Origin: Foliimonas ilicis | GTDB taxonomy: Bacteria; Pseudomonadota; Alphaproteobacteria; Rhizobiales; Rhizobiaceae | Reading direction: 5' to 3' | Length of the DNA: 64,000 nucleotides | NCBI RefSeq assembly: GCF_039939195.1 | Contig: NZ_JBDUUH010000019.1 | Coordinates: 16,171 to 80,170, forward strand | In this document: piece by piece, positions 8,570 to 17,141 of the stretch | Position numbering within the stretch: position 1 is the stretch's first letter | Layout of the letters: every line of letters begins with the position of its first letter | The notes under the pieces: model-generated | What the model was told of the DNA's origin: nothing | Databases searched by the model: none | What the model saw: only the letters and a program-made list of their open reading frames with translations | Program-made: the position numbers and the translations under genes

Positions 8570-8836
8570 TTAGTGGGTGGTCATCCATTCGCGGGCTTCG
8601 CGAAGGGCGCGCGCCAGTTCGATCTTGCTCATCGACGCCGTCAGTTCGGAGCGCAATTCGGCTGCGCGGGCCGAGCCCCTGATTGCGGCGATGTTCAGCC
8701 ATTTATGCGCGCTCACCAGATCGGTTTCGCAATCGCGGCCTGTTGCATACATAAGGCCGAGTTCGAACAGAATGTCCGCCTGGGCGCTAGTTCCGACTGC
8801 GCCGTTTCCGGCATCAAGCATTTCAAAACGTGCCAT
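8570..8836 (-). CDS. Short Sel1-repeat-like protein
   Basis: An 88-residue protein with a Sel1/TPR-like motif: ADILFELGLMYATGR followed by DLVSAHKWLNIAAIRGS, then a charged C-terminal helix. Sel1 repeats bind other proteins; no partner can be named. The frame is open for another 46 codons upstream, but the start at 8836 (MARFEMLDAGNG) has GGGAG seven bases ahead and the upstream residues look non-coding. Confidence 0.7.
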   Translation of the reverse strand: MARFEMLDAGNGAVGTSAQADILFELGLMYATGRDCETDLVSAHKWLNIAAIRGSARAAELRSELTASMSKIELARALREAREWMTTH

Positions 8837-9253
8837 TTTCAAGCTCCCTGTCACTGATCCGAGAGCGCCCCTTTTTTGTCCCCAGGGCTTGCTCTTCCGA
8901 TGCTTTCGAGAATGCCAGCGAGGCTTGAATCCGCCGTTAAATGGCGTGCTTAATTTGGAACAAACAAAGTCCAAACAAGAAGTAAATCAAGGACTTCGTT
9001 AAGGATAGAAATCGCGGAATCTTCGGGATTTGCCTCAAATTTTCTGAAAATATGAAATGGCTTTTGCAAGACTTCGCTAACCACAGGAATCGTCAGCTAA
9101 AAACATCCTCGTTAAAACATGGGCGTTGCGGCGCCAAAATTCGTGCAACCTTCCCTTGCGGCACCCGCTTTCCAGTCTTCCATGTTTCGACTAGCTTACG
9201 TTTGCGTAAGGTGCCGATACGGCAGACATTTGCGCTCAGAGGAGGAGGCAAGA
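8837..9253. other. Gene-free divergent region (417 bp)
   Basis: This is the space between two genes transcribed away from each other (Sel1-like, minus; DUF2147, plus). It is richer in A and T than its flanks, as promoter regions often are, and holds the palindrome listed at 9195-9210. I see no credible coding frame and no clear -35/-10 pair. Confidence 0.5.
9195..9210. promoter_or_regulatory. Perfect 16-bp palindromic operator candidate
   Basis: CTTACG-TTTG-CGTAAG is a perfect 6+4+6 inverted repeat 44 bp ahead of the DUF2147 gene. A close relative, CTTACGTTTACGTATT, lies in the promoter region of ETF-ubiquinone oxidoreductase (16363-16383). The pattern resembles published sites for regulators of branched-chain amino acid or fatty acid breakdown (LiuR type, TTACGTnnACGTAA-like); the link is an inference. 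Confidence 0.5.
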
Positions 9254-9595
9254 ATGTTCAAACGAGTGGTTATGGCCGCAGCGGCGGCATTCCTTATATC
9301 AGGCGCGGCCTATGCCGATCCGATCGAAGGCAATTGGAAAACGCAGAGCGGCGAGACGGCAGCCATCGCCAATTGCGGTGGTGCTTACTGCATCACGCTC
9401 AAATCCGGCAAGTTTTCCGGCAAGAGCATCGGCAAGATGAATGCTTCGGGCAGCGGAAAATATTCCGGCTCGATCACCGATCCGGCCGACGACAAGACCT
9501 ATTCAGGCTCGGCATCGCTTTCCGGCTCGAAACTCAACATGACCGGCTGCGCGCTCAAGATCTTCTGCAAGACGCAGGTCTGGTCGAAGCTTTAG
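9254..9595 (+). CDS. Secreted DUF2147-type protein
   Basis: A 113-residue protein with a signal peptide (MFKRVVMAAAAAFLISGAAYA, cut before DPIEGNW). The mature part starts with IEGNWKTQSGE and carries CGGAYC and a closing WSKL strand, the lipocalin-like layout of DUF2147 proteins. Function unknown. The frame extends upstream, but the ATG at 9254 has an ideal GAGGAGG. It may be controlled through the palindrome at 9195-9210. Confidence 0.75.
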   Translation: MFKRVVMAAAAAFLISGAAYADPIEGNWKTQSGETAAIANCGGAYCITLKSGKFSGKSIGKMNASGSGKYSGSITDPADDKTYSGSASLSGSKLNMTGCALKIFCKTQVWSKL

Positions 9596-9606
9596 GGCTG
9601 CTCCTG

Positions 9607-9812
9607 TTTAGATAGAGGCACGAGGCACCCCCCTCTGCCCTGCCGGGCATCTCCCCCTCAAGGGGGGAGATTAGCCGATGTGACTTTCTGCTTTCATTCT
9701 GCAACGCCAGCAATTGGCGCCGCAGGTTCGTGATTAGGGTAATCTCCACCCTTGAGGGGGAGATGTCCGGCAGGACAGAGGGGGGTGTTGTCCCGCCAGC
9801 GCTTCTATTCAA
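9607..9812. repeat. Family A inverted-repeat element, copy 1
   Basis: About 205 bp with arms of about 55 bp in inverted orientation. The core arm reads CTCTGTCCTGCCGGACATCT with flanking runs of C and G, and the outer ends read TAGATAGA... and ...GCGCTTCTATTC. The centre (CATTCTGCAACGCCAGCAAT) is shared with copies 3 and 4. It fills the gap between the DUF2147 gene and the GST gene, which converge on it. Confidence 0.85.
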
Positions 9813-9839
9813 AAATGCAGGGTTTTAACGCAGATAAGC

Positions 9840-10541
9840 TCACCGCGCCTTCTGACCGAACAGAACCTTCTGCGCTTCCTTGTCGTCGGCGACGTTCTTG
9901 CGATGCTCTTCACCCACTGAAATGCCCTTGGCGACAGCCGGGCGTGCCAGCATCGTCTCGAACCAGCGCTTCAAATTCGGAAAGTCTTCCAGATCCTGCC
10001 CCTGGTTCTTGTAAGGCTTGACCCAGCCGATGCAGGCCATATCGGCAATCGAATATTCGCCCGCCAGAAATTCGCGATCCGCCAGACGCCGGTTCATCAC
10101 GCCGTAAAGGCGGTTCACCTCATTCGTGTAACGATCGATGCCATAGGCGATCTTTTCCGGCGCATATTGGCGGAAATGGTGCGCTTGCCCGGCCATCGGG
10201 CCAAGTCCGCCCATCTGCCAGAACAGCCATTGATCGGCTTCGACGCGGGCGCGCTCGTCCGACGGATAGAATTTTCCGAATTTCCGGCCGAGATATTGCA
10301 GGATCGCGCCAGACTCGAAGACGGAAATCGGCTTACCATCCGGGCCTTCGGGATCGATGATGGCAGGCATGCGGTTGTTCGGGGCGATTTTGAGAAATGA
10401 CGGCTCAAATTGCTCGCCCTTGCCGATATTGACGTATTTGACCTCGTAGGGAACGCCGAGCTCCTCCAGCATGATCGATATTTTCCAGCCATTCGGCGTC
10501 GGCCAGTAATAGAGTTCGATCGGCTTGGTTTGGGTCGTCAT
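9840..10541 (-). CDS. Glutathione S-transferase family protein (YfcG/Nu-class-like)
   Basis: About 233 residues. The N-terminal thioredoxin-like half has YYWPTPNGWK, with the Thr-Pro-Asn that binds glutathione in the Nu class, the cis-Pro region NNRMPAI and the FESGAILQYL signature. The C-terminal half is helical, with QMGGLGPMAGQAHHF, a YfcG hallmark. E. coli YfcG reduces disulfides and peroxides with glutathione; a similar cytosolic redox role is likely. Two ATGs are possible: the one at 10541 has GGAG seven bases ahead, the one at 10547 only one base ahead, so I chose 10541. Confidence 0.87.
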   Translation of the reverse strand: MTTQTKPIELYYWPTPNGWKISIMLEELGVPYEVKYVNIGKGEQFEPSFLKIAPNNRMPAIIDPEGPDGKPISVFESGAILQYLGRKFGKFYPSDERARVEADQWLFWQMGGLGPMAGQAHHFRQYAPEKIAYGIDRYTNEVNRLYGVMNRRLADREFLAGEYSIADMACIGWVKPYKNQGQDLEDFPNLKRWFETMLARPAVAKGISVGEEHRKNVADDKEAQKVLFGQKAR

Positions 10542-10712
10542 CGGCATTCTCCGCGTTGAAACTTCATTGCAGATAAGCAGATCGTTTCGAAACGCAAGCT
10601 CTCGAAATTGAACCGAATATGAACGGCGGCATCAGAAGTGGTTCAGCGCCGGGAAGGCATAGTCTCTTTGACACTGAGCAAAGAGATGCCGAAGCGGCCA
10701 AGGAATTTCGAG

Positions 10713-10907
10713 ATGAGCAACATTCTTTCACAGAAAGTCGAGTTTCTTCGGATCCTGTCGCGCGCCTTCGTCATGCTGGCCGTAATGGCCTCGCCGCTCG
10801 CAGCGATCACCTCGATCCAGGCCGGCCAGTCCGTCACAATCGAAGCGCCTTCCCTGAAAAAGCAGGGCGTCGGCTTTGTCCTTCTCATGAGCCTGCAGCG
10901 CGCCTGA
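10713..10907 (+). CDS. Small hydrophobic protein ahead of amn
   Basis: A 64-codon frame, beginning MSNILSQKVEFLRILSRAF with one hydrophobic segment (VMLAVMASPLAAI). AAGGA lies about eight bases ahead of the ATG. It ends 20 bp before a Rho-independent terminator, which sits right in front of amn. It could be a real small membrane protein or a leader frame. I do not recognise it. Confidence 0.4.
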   Translation: MSNILSQKVEFLRILSRAFVMLAVMASPLAAITSIQAGQSVTIEAPSLKKQGVGFVLLMSLQRA

Positions 10908-10927
10908 TACTGGCCCAAAAAATTGGT

Positions 10928-10963
10928 CGCCCGGCCCCCTCCCAAGCCGGGCGGCTCTTCTTT
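10928..10963 (+). terminator. Terminator hairpin directly upstream of amn
   Basis: A perfect 8-bp stem CGCCCGGC/GCCGGGCG (10928-10935 and 10946-10953) is followed by GCTCTTCTTT. It ends about 10 bp before the amn start codon, so transcripts arriving from the small upstream frame should stop here unless read-through is regulated. Confidence 0.6.
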
Positions 10964-10973
10964 ATAAGGGGAC

Positions 10974-12476
10974 ATGGAAAATCGAATCTACCCACAACCA
11001 ATCGGCGAAATAGAATCACCCGCGCGCATCGCGCCGCAAAGCTTCAATGATCCGGCGGAAGCCGTCGCTGCTCTCCAGAAGCTGTATGATCGCAACACCG
11101 CCTTCCTGCGCGATTCATTTTCCGCGCTTGGCAAGGGCGGCGACATCTCCAAGAAATACCGCGCATTCTACCCTGAGGTCGGAGTCACGACTTCTTCCTA
11201 CAGTCTGATCGACTCGCGGCAGGCCTACGGCCACATGCCGACGCCCGGTCATTTCTCGACCACGATCACAAGGCCGGATCTGTTCCAGAAATATCTGACC
11301 GAGCAACTCGGCCTTATCATGCGCAATCACGGCGTACCGGTGACGGTGTCGGAATCGCACACGCCGATCCCCGTGCATTTCGCCTTTATCGAAGGCACGC
11401 ATGTCGACGGTTCGATTGCCGACCGCCTGAACAGGCCGATACGCGATCTGTTCGATGTGCCGGATCTCGATGGCACCGACGATCACATCGCCAATGGCAC
11501 ATTCGAATCCGCGCCGGGCGAAGCGCGCCCGCTGGCGCCTTTCACCGCGCAGCGCATCGATTACTCGCTGCACCGGCTGTCGCACTACACCGCAACCAGC
11601 CCCCAGCATTTCCAGAATTTCGTGCTGTTCACGAACTATCAGTTCTATATCGACGAATTCTGCCTTTATGCGCGTAAGCTGATGGCCGATGGTGGCGAAG
11701 GCTATAGCGAGTTCGTCGAGCCCGGAAATGTCTGCACGAAGGCTGGCGAGACGAAGCCGACCACCGGTGCAACGCCGCCTCGCCTGCCGCAAATGCCTGC
11801 CTATCATCTGAAAAAGGGCAATCATGGCGGCATCACCATGGTCAATATCGGCGTTGGGCCTTCCAACGCGAAGACGATTACCGACCATATCGCCGTGCTG
11901 CGCCCGCATGCCTGGCTGATGCTCGGCCATTGCGCGGGCCTGCGCAACACGCAGGCGCTGGGCGATTACGTTCTGGCCCACGCCTATGTGCGCGAGGACC
12001 ATGTGCTGGACGACGATCTGCCGGTCTGGGTGCCGATCCCGCCGCTGGCTGAAATTCAGGTGGCCTTGCAGGAGGCCGTTGCGGAAGTGACCGGGCTGAC
12101 CGGCTACGATCTGAAGCGCATCATGCGCACCGGCACGGTCGCCACCATCGACAACCGCAATTGGGAATTACGCGACCAGCGCGGCCCGGTGCAGCGCCTG
12201 TCGCAATCGCGCGCCATCGCGCTCGACATGGAATCGGCGACCATCGCGGCGAACGGCTTCCGCTTCCGCGTGCCTTACGGAACGCTGCTTTGCGTTTCCG
12301 ACAAGCCGCTGCATGGCGAACTCAAACTGCCGGGCATGGCGACCGAGTTCTACAAGCGGCAAGTCGCGCAGCATCTGACCATCGGCATCAAGGCGATGGA
12401 AAAGCTGGCCGAAATGCCGATGGAGCGCCTGCATTCCAGAAAATTGCGCAGTTTCACGGAGACGGCGTTCCAGTAG
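10974..12476 (+). CDS. amn: AMP nucleosidase
   Basis: A 500-residue enzyme of full family length that hydrolyses AMP to adenine and ribose 5-phosphate, adjusting adenylate pools. The N-terminal regulatory domain of about 170 residues is followed by a nucleoside-phosphorylase-like catalytic domain with GVGPSNAKTITDHIAVLRP, MLGHCAGLRNTQALGDYV and the conserved ALDMESATIAANGFRFRVP. AAGGGG lies close ahead of the ATG. Because a terminator sits between it and the preceding small frame, its promoter may lie in or before that frame. Confidence 0.92.
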   Translation: MENRIYPQPIGEIESPARIAPQSFNDPAEAVAALQKLYDRNTAFLRDSFSALGKGGDISKKYRAFYPEVGVTTSSYSLIDSRQAYGHMPTPGHFSTTITRPDLFQKYLTEQLGLIMRNHGVPVTVSESHTPIPVHFAFIEGTHVDGSIADRLNRPIRDLFDVPDLDGTDDHIANGTFESAPGEARPLAPFTAQRIDYSLHRLSHYTATSPQHFQNFVLFTNYQFYIDEFCLYARKLMADGGEGYSEFVEPGNVCTKAGETKPTTGATPPRLPQMPAYHLKKGNHGGITMVNIGVGPSNAKTITDHIAVLRPHAWLMLGHCAGLRNTQALGDYVLAHAYVREDHVLDDDLPVWVPIPPLAEIQVALQEAVAEVTGLTGYDLKRIMRTGTVATIDNRNWELRDQRGPVQRLSQSRAIALDMESATIAANGFRFRVPYGTLLCVSDKPLHGELKLPGMATEFYKRQVAQHLTIGIKAMEKLAEMPMERLHSRKLRSFTETAFQ

Positions 12477-12540
12477 TACCTTGATCTTGCCAGCACTTGA
12501 TTGACTTGAATGAGCCGCATTTTGTGAGAATAGAAGCGGC

Positions 12541-13584
12541 ATGAAGACGAGAAGCACGAAAAGTCTGATCAGCCTTGGGCTGATTTGCGCGAGCATGGCG
12601 ATCGCGGCCGCCCTTATTTTCGGATTTATGGGCCGGCTGCATCCGGCTTTCGATTCCTTCTCGCATTTTCGCGTTCATCTCGGCGTGCTTCTGGCGCTCG
12701 TAGCGGTCCTGCTTTTCGCGTTCCGTTTTCGCTGGGAAGGCGCTGCGGCACTGGCCTTCGCGATTGCAGCCCTTTCGACCGTCGCAAATTTCATCTCCAT
12801 TCCGGGTCTTCAGGTTCATGCCGCCAATCCAGCGGACACCGCCCAGCCCGTTTACAAGCTGCTTCACCTCAATCTGCGCTTCGACAATCCTGAACCGGGA
12901 AAAGTGCTATCGCTGATCGGCAGGACCAAGCCGGACGTGATCACGCTCAACGAAGTCTCCTCCATGTGGCAGGACAGGCTGGAAATACTGAAAGCCAGCT
13001 ATCCATACGGCATCGTCTGCCCGCGCCCGAACAAGGTTTTCGGCGTGGCAATCCTTTCGCGCAGACCGATGGTCGAGGGACAGGAGGCCGCCTGCCACGA
13101 TCGCGGCGCGCTGGCCATCGCGCCGGTCGATTTCGGCGGCAGGCCGGTCACGATCACCGCGCTTCACCTCGGCTGGCCGTGGCCCTTCGAACAGTCGCGC
13201 CAGATCGGCCTGATCGAAGAGCGGCTTTCGACGATCGAGGGCGACGCTATTCTGGCGGGGGATTTCAATGCAGCCCCCTGGAGCGCTTCGGTGAGACGCG
13301 TGGCGGCGGCAACCGATATGGCGATTACGCCATCGATCGGCCCGACATGGCTGCATCACAGCCTGCCAACGGCGCTACGCTTTATGGGCCTGCCGATCGA
13401 TCAGGTTCTGCACAAGGGCGGCGTCAATATCCGCTCCGCCCACACGTCGGATGAAGCAGGTTCGGACCATCTGCCGATACTTGTCGAATTTTCGCTGCCC
13501 GCACCACCCCCACCGCCAAGCGAAGAGAAAACGACGGTGCTTGCGGATCATGCCGAGGCAGAGAGATTGTCGTTGGCGAACTGA
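12541..13584 (+). CDS. Membrane-anchored endonuclease/exonuclease/phosphatase-family protein
   Basis: A 347-residue protein. Three membrane segments occupy about residues 8-28, 42-60 and 66-86. A DNase-I-like EEP domain follows from about 103 (YKLLHLNLRFDNPEP). Catalytic motifs are visible: NEVS (Glu), HLGWPWP (His), AGDFNAAPW (Asp/Asn) and the closing GSDHLPILVEF. The C-terminal domain probably faces the periplasm. The substrate could be a phosphoester lipid or a nucleic acid; the family does not tell. A proline-rich tail ends the protein, just before a family A repeat. Confidence 0.8.
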   Translation: MKTRSTKSLISLGLICASMAIAAALIFGFMGRLHPAFDSFSHFRVHLGVLLALVAVLLFAFRFRWEGAAALAFAIAALSTVANFISIPGLQVHAANPADTAQPVYKLLHLNLRFDNPEPGKVLSLIGRTKPDVITLNEVSSMWQDRLEILKASYPYGIVCPRPNKVFGVAILSRRPMVEGQEAACHDRGALAIAPVDFGGRPVTITALHLGWPWPFEQSRQIGLIEERLSTIEGDAILAGDFNAAPWSASVRRVAAATDMAITPSIGPTWLHHSLPTALRFMGLPIDQVLHKGGVNIRSAHTSDEAGSDHLPILVEFSLPAPPPPPSEEKTTVLADHAEAERLSLAN

Positions 13585-13605
13585 ACTAGCTGTGATGTTT
13601 TGACG

Positions 13606-13803
13606 AAATCACGAGGCGCCCCCCTCTGTCCTGCCGGACATCTCCCCCACAGGTGGGGAGATTAGATTTCATCTATGATTTCGCCAATTTTGATCGTTGC
13701 AAAATCTGGCTCCTGCAAAAACGGACAGCCAATCTCCCCACCCGTGGGGGAGATGTCCGGCAGGACAGAGGGGGGCGCTGTCCCGCCAGCGTTTCTATCT
13801 AAG
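13606..13803. repeat. Family A inverted-repeat element, copy 2
   Basis: Same plan as copy 1: an arm CTGTCCTGCCGGACATCTCC with CACAGGTGGGGAGATT on the left, and its complement with CACCCGTGGGGGAGATGTCC on the right. It ends in CCGCCAGCGTTTCTATCTAA. The centre differs from the other copies. It separates two convergent genes, ending 10 bp from the stop of the DUF922 gene. Confidence 0.85.
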
Positions 13804-13813
13804 AGTGAAAGAC

Positions 13814-14404
13814 CTAGCGTCTCGTCAGCGCAGCAACCAACCCTTCGACCTTGCCGCCATCGCGGTGCTCGACGGCATCGAACTTGTTCTGCCGTGCCTC
13901 ATATTCCTTGTAGATCGTCGCGACCCGGCCCTTGGCCTCGCGTTTTGCCTTACTGCATTGCGGATCGCCGGTGGTCTGGACCGCCCTTACGCTTTTCTGC
14001 GCGACAATCACCATTTCGGTCGCGATTTTCCCGTGAATCTCTTCATGCTTGCGCACGCCTGCGAAGAATCGTTTCCAGCGGGATTTGAGTTCGGGAGATA
14101 CCGGACCCTCGACTTCCGGGTATCTGTAGGTCAAAGCCAGACCGGCATTTGCGCGCGATGCGCTGCAGCGTCCGTCCTTCTCGACCCAGTCGATGTCCCA
14201 GCTCACCTTGTAGCGGGTTTGCGCGATTGCGCGGGTCAGAAATCCATGTTTCGGGCCTCGGCTGTCCATGGCATCCATAAGGAGCCTGCCGGTCTTGCCC
14301 TGTATTCGGTAAGTCTCGATTTTGACCGAAACCTTCGGCCCTGCCGAAGCTGGCGATGCCAGCCCGCACGTCAATGCTACAGATGCGACTGCCAGTGCAC
14401 GCAT
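13814..14404 (-). CDS. Secreted DUF922 protein with HExxH motif
   Basis: A 196-residue protein with a signal peptide (MRALAVASVALTCGLASPASA). The mature part has a domain of DUF922 type, a predicted zinc-dependent peptidase, with KHEEIHGKIATEM giving the HExxH zinc motif near residue 135. Conserved Cys and Trp residues (WDIDWVEKDGRC) are in place. Peptidase activity has not, as far as I know, been shown for this family. The start at 14404 puts the signal peptide at the N-terminus; an in-frame ATG 11 codons earlier adds an unlikely leader. Confidence 0.75.
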   Translation of the reverse strand: MRALAVASVALTCGLASPASAGPKVSVKIETYRIQGKTGRLLMDAMDSRGPKHGFLTRAIAQTRYKVSWDIDWVEKDGRCSASRANAGLALTYRYPEVEGPVSPELKSRWKRFFAGVRKHEEIHGKIATEMVIVAQKSVRAVQTTGDPQCSKAKREAKGRVATIYKEYEARQNKFDAVEHRDGGKVEGLVAALTRR

Positions 14405-14525
14405 TCCGAGACCCTCGCGAAGATCAAAACAGAGCACACTGACAGTATCATTTCAACTGCGAAGAGGTTGTGTCAAAAGACACAGTGAAAATTACAAACG
14501 CAGCATCCGAAGGTTGCAGAAAACC

Positions 14526-16202
14526 TTACATATTTGTGTAGACTGGACCCTCTCCACCCTGCGGCGGCACCCAGTTGATGTTCTGGTTGGGGTCTTTGAT
14601 GTCGCAAGTCTTGCAGTGCACGCAGTTCTGCGCGTTGATAACGAAGCGAACATCCTTCGCCTCAGGGTCGGCAGCCGCATTGCCATCGGCATCCACCCAC
14701 TCATAGACGCCAGCCGGGCAATAGCGGGTCGACGGACCGGCAAACACATCATGCTCGGAACGCTTCTGCAATTCCATGTCCTTCACCTGAAGATGGACCG
14801 GCTGGTCCTCCTCATGGTTGGTCGAGGACAGGAAAACGGATGACAGACGGTCGAAGGTCAGAACACCGTCCGGCTTCGGATAGGCGATCTTCTTGTGCAT
14901 CGATGCGGGCTCGAGCGACTGCGCATCGGTCTTGCCGTGCTTCATCGTGCCGAAAGGCGACCAGCCGAACAGCGTGTTCAGCCACATGTCCAACCCGCCA
15001 ATGCCAACGCCGGTCAGGCCGAAGCGTGACCATAGCGGCTTCACATTGCGCACCTTCTTGAGATCCTTGCCTATCTCGGAGGCGCGCCATGCGTCGTCGT
15101 AGGATTTCAGTTCGTCATTGTTGCGACCGGCTGCAATCGCATCCGCAACATGTTCGGCTGCGAGCATGCCGGAAAGAACCGCATTGTGCGAACCCTTGAT
15201 GCGCGGCACGTTCACGAAGCCCGCCGAGCAGCCCATGAGGACGCCACCGGGGAACGAAGTCTTCGGCACCGACTGATAGCCGCCCTCGGTAATCGCACGC
15301 GCGCCGTACGAAAGACGCTTGGCGCCTTCGAATGTGCCGCGGATGGCCGGATGCGTCTTGAAGCGCTGAAATTCCTCGAATGGCGCGAGATACGGATTCT
15401 TGTAGTTCAGATGAACCACGAAGCCGACCGCGACCATATTGTCTTCGAGATGGTAGAGGAACGAGCCGCCGCCCGTCTTCATACCCAGCGGCCAGCCGAA
15501 CGAGTGCTGAACGAGGCCGGGCTTGTGGTTTTCCGGCTTTACCTGCCAGAGTTCCTTGAGGCCGATGCCGTATTTGCCGGGCTGGCTGTCCGCGTCGAGG
15601 CTGTATTTGGCAATAAGCTGCTTGGCCAGCGAGCCGCGCACGCCTTCGCCGATCAGCACATATTTGCCCATCAGCGCCATGCCGGGCGCAAAGTTCGGGC
15701 CGTGCGAGCCGTCGCGCTCGACGCCCATGTCGCCGGTAATGACGCCGGTTACCGCGCCTTCGTCATTATAGACCAGATCGGCGGCGGCGAAGCCCGGATA
15801 AATCTCGACGCCCAGCGCTTCGGCGTGGCCTGCCAGCCAGCGGCAGACATTGCCGAGCGAGACGATGTAATTGCCGTGATTGCTCATCAGCGGCGGCATC
15901 AGGAAATTGGGGAGGCGCACGGACCCAGCAGGACCGAGCAGCAGGAAGTGATCGTCCGTTACCGGCGTCTTGAAAGGGTGGCCTTCTTCGCTGCGCCATT
16001 CGGGCAGCAGCTTGTCGATGCCGATCGGATCGACCACGGCACCGGACAGTATATGCGCACCGACCTCGCCGCCCTTTTCGAGCACGACGACCGAAAGCTC
16101 CGGGTTGACCTGTTTCAACCGGATTGCGGCAGCAAGACCGGCAGGCCCTGCCCCGACGATTACCACGTCGAATTCCATGCTTTCGCGTTCGACTTCGCTC
16201 AT
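14526..16202 (-). CDS. Electron transfer flavoprotein-ubiquinone oxidoreductase
   Basis: A 558-residue inner-membrane-associated flavoprotein that passes electrons from reduced ETF to ubiquinone. It has the FAD-binding VVIVGAGPAGLAAAIR at the N-terminus, the IGEGVRGSLAKQL region and the C-terminal 4Fe-4S ligands YCPAGVYEW and NCVHCKTCDIKDPNQNINW. The ATG at 16202 follows GGAGGG; a longer reading from 16268 is less likely. It works downstream of acyl-CoA dehydrogenases such as ivd at 164-1327. The divergent region upstream holds a palindromic site related to that at 9195-9210, suggesting shared control. Confidence 0.95.
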   Translation of the reverse strand: MSEVERESMEFDVVIVGAGPAGLAAAIRLKQVNPELSVVVLEKGGEVGAHILSGAVVDPIGIDKLLPEWRSEEGHPFKTPVTDDHFLLLGPAGSVRLPNFLMPPLMSNHGNYIVSLGNVCRWLAGHAEALGVEIYPGFAAADLVYNDEGAVTGVITGDMGVERDGSHGPNFAPGMALMGKYVLIGEGVRGSLAKQLIAKYSLDADSQPGKYGIGLKELWQVKPENHKPGLVQHSFGWPLGMKTGGGSFLYHLEDNMVAVGFVVHLNYKNPYLAPFEEFQRFKTHPAIRGTFEGAKRLSYGARAITEGGYQSVPKTSFPGGVLMGCSAGFVNVPRIKGSHNAVLSGMLAAEHVADAIAAGRNNDELKSYDDAWRASEIGKDLKKVRNVKPLWSRFGLTGVGIGGLDMWLNTLFGWSPFGTMKHGKTDAQSLEPASMHKKIAYPKPDGVLTFDRLSSVFLSSTNHEEDQPVHLQVKDMELQKRSEHDVFAGPSTRYCPAGVYEWVDADGNAAADPEAKDVRFVINAQNCVHCKTCDIKDPNQNINWVPPQGGEGPVYTNM

Positions 16203-16362
16203 AAATCCCTCCGCACTGGCTTGGCCACTATCTGACACCTTGCTGGCTTGGCGCGTTTGATAACGCATCGTTTCACGACTGGAAACACTTCGATTTGTCG
16301 CGCGAGCGATAATTCTCGAAGCTTACCATTGCTTAGCCGCTGAACGACAGGCAACACACTAT

Positions 16363-16383
16363 CTTACGTTTACGTATTCGTAA
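16363..16383. promoter_or_regulatory. Palindromic operator candidate in front of ETF-QO
   Basis: CTTACG-TTTA-CGTATT (16363-16378) is an imperfect version of the 16-bp palindrome at 9195-9210. The overlapping TTACG-TATT-CGTAA (about 16370-16383) is a second inverted repeat. The region separates the divergent ETF-QO gene and the secreted-protein gene at 16445. A LiuR-like or other catabolic regulator is a possible ligand. Confidence 0.45.
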
Positions 16384-16444
16384 AACAATGGTTCCGATTT
16401 TGGTCCTATTTTCCTGAACGCGTTTCTCATCCATACTTTGTTTC

Positions 16445-17104
16445 ATGCGCAAGACAGCGCCATCGAGGTTTTGCTTTTCGCGGAACGGCAGCCGATGGCA
16501 GCGCTTTGCCGCAATCGCAGCAGGGCTTTTACTGCTCCTTGGCTTCACCGCCTTTTCGCGCGCTCAGGACGAGGAACAGGTGCCGTCGCTCTGGATCGCC
16601 GGTGCCTATTCCTTTTCGGACGAGCTTGGCGGCTTCACGATCCGCTCGGTCTCCGGCACAGGCAGAAAAAACGATCCGGTCATCATCGTGGAGGAATTCG
16701 CGTCTTCCAGCCCCATTACGCTTGTGATCAGGGCGATCAGGCCGGTACGCGCCTTCGACAATAGCGGGCTTTATGCCAATGGCATGATCTATATGCGCAT
16801 CGTCACCATCAATGGCAGCGGCCAGCCCTGGATGGAGTTCGAATTCGAATTGCAGGAAATACTCGGCGTGCCCAGCCTGTTTGGCGACGGGCTATCATTC
16901 GACCAGCGCAGCACGGATTCGAAAACGAGTTCGGCGGATAGCTTTGCGGAGTTCAGCCGCGATTTCGAGCCGTATGACAGGCTACTTTACCGCAACGGCA
17001 AGGTCGATCCGGGCGAAAGCGCCGGTTTCAGCTTCCTGATTACGGATTTTACGCCGAACCGTCAGTTTTACATTGTTCAGGACCCGCGCATCCCGTCCAG
17101 TTGA
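16445..17104 (+). CDS. Secreted or membrane-anchored protein of unknown function
   Basis: A 219-residue protein with a basic N-terminus and one hydrophobic segment (FAAIAAGLLLLLGFTAFSRA) that looks like a signal peptide or anchor. The remainder is beta-rich with no motif I recognise. It ends within 40 bp of the uracil-DNA glycosylase start and may share its transcript. The start is the first ATG; no strong ribosome site decides it. Confidence 0.6.
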   Translation: MRKTAPSRFCFSRNGSRWQRFAAIAAGLLLLLGFTAFSRAQDEEQVPSLWIAGAYSFSDELGGFTIRSVSGTGRKNDPVIIVEEFASSSPITLVIRAIRPVRAFDNSGLYANGMIYMRIVTINGSGQPWMEFEFELQEILGVPSLFGDGLSFDQRSTDSKTSSADSFAEFSRDFEPYDRLLYRNGKVDPGESAGFSFLITDFTPNRQFYIVQDPRIPSS

Positions 17105-17141
17105 CCTTGCAATCGCGAGGCGTAGCGACGATTGTAAAATC

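Noticed and set aside
8254..8682. 142-codon plus-strand frame over the candidate RNA
   Set aside because: No ribosome site and no recognisable protein; it runs over the terminator, the hairpins and the end of the Sel1-like gene.
15150..16235. 361-codon plus-strand frame over ETF-QO
   Set aside because: Shadow of the minus-strand ETF-QO gene, which has FAD and 4Fe-4S motifs.
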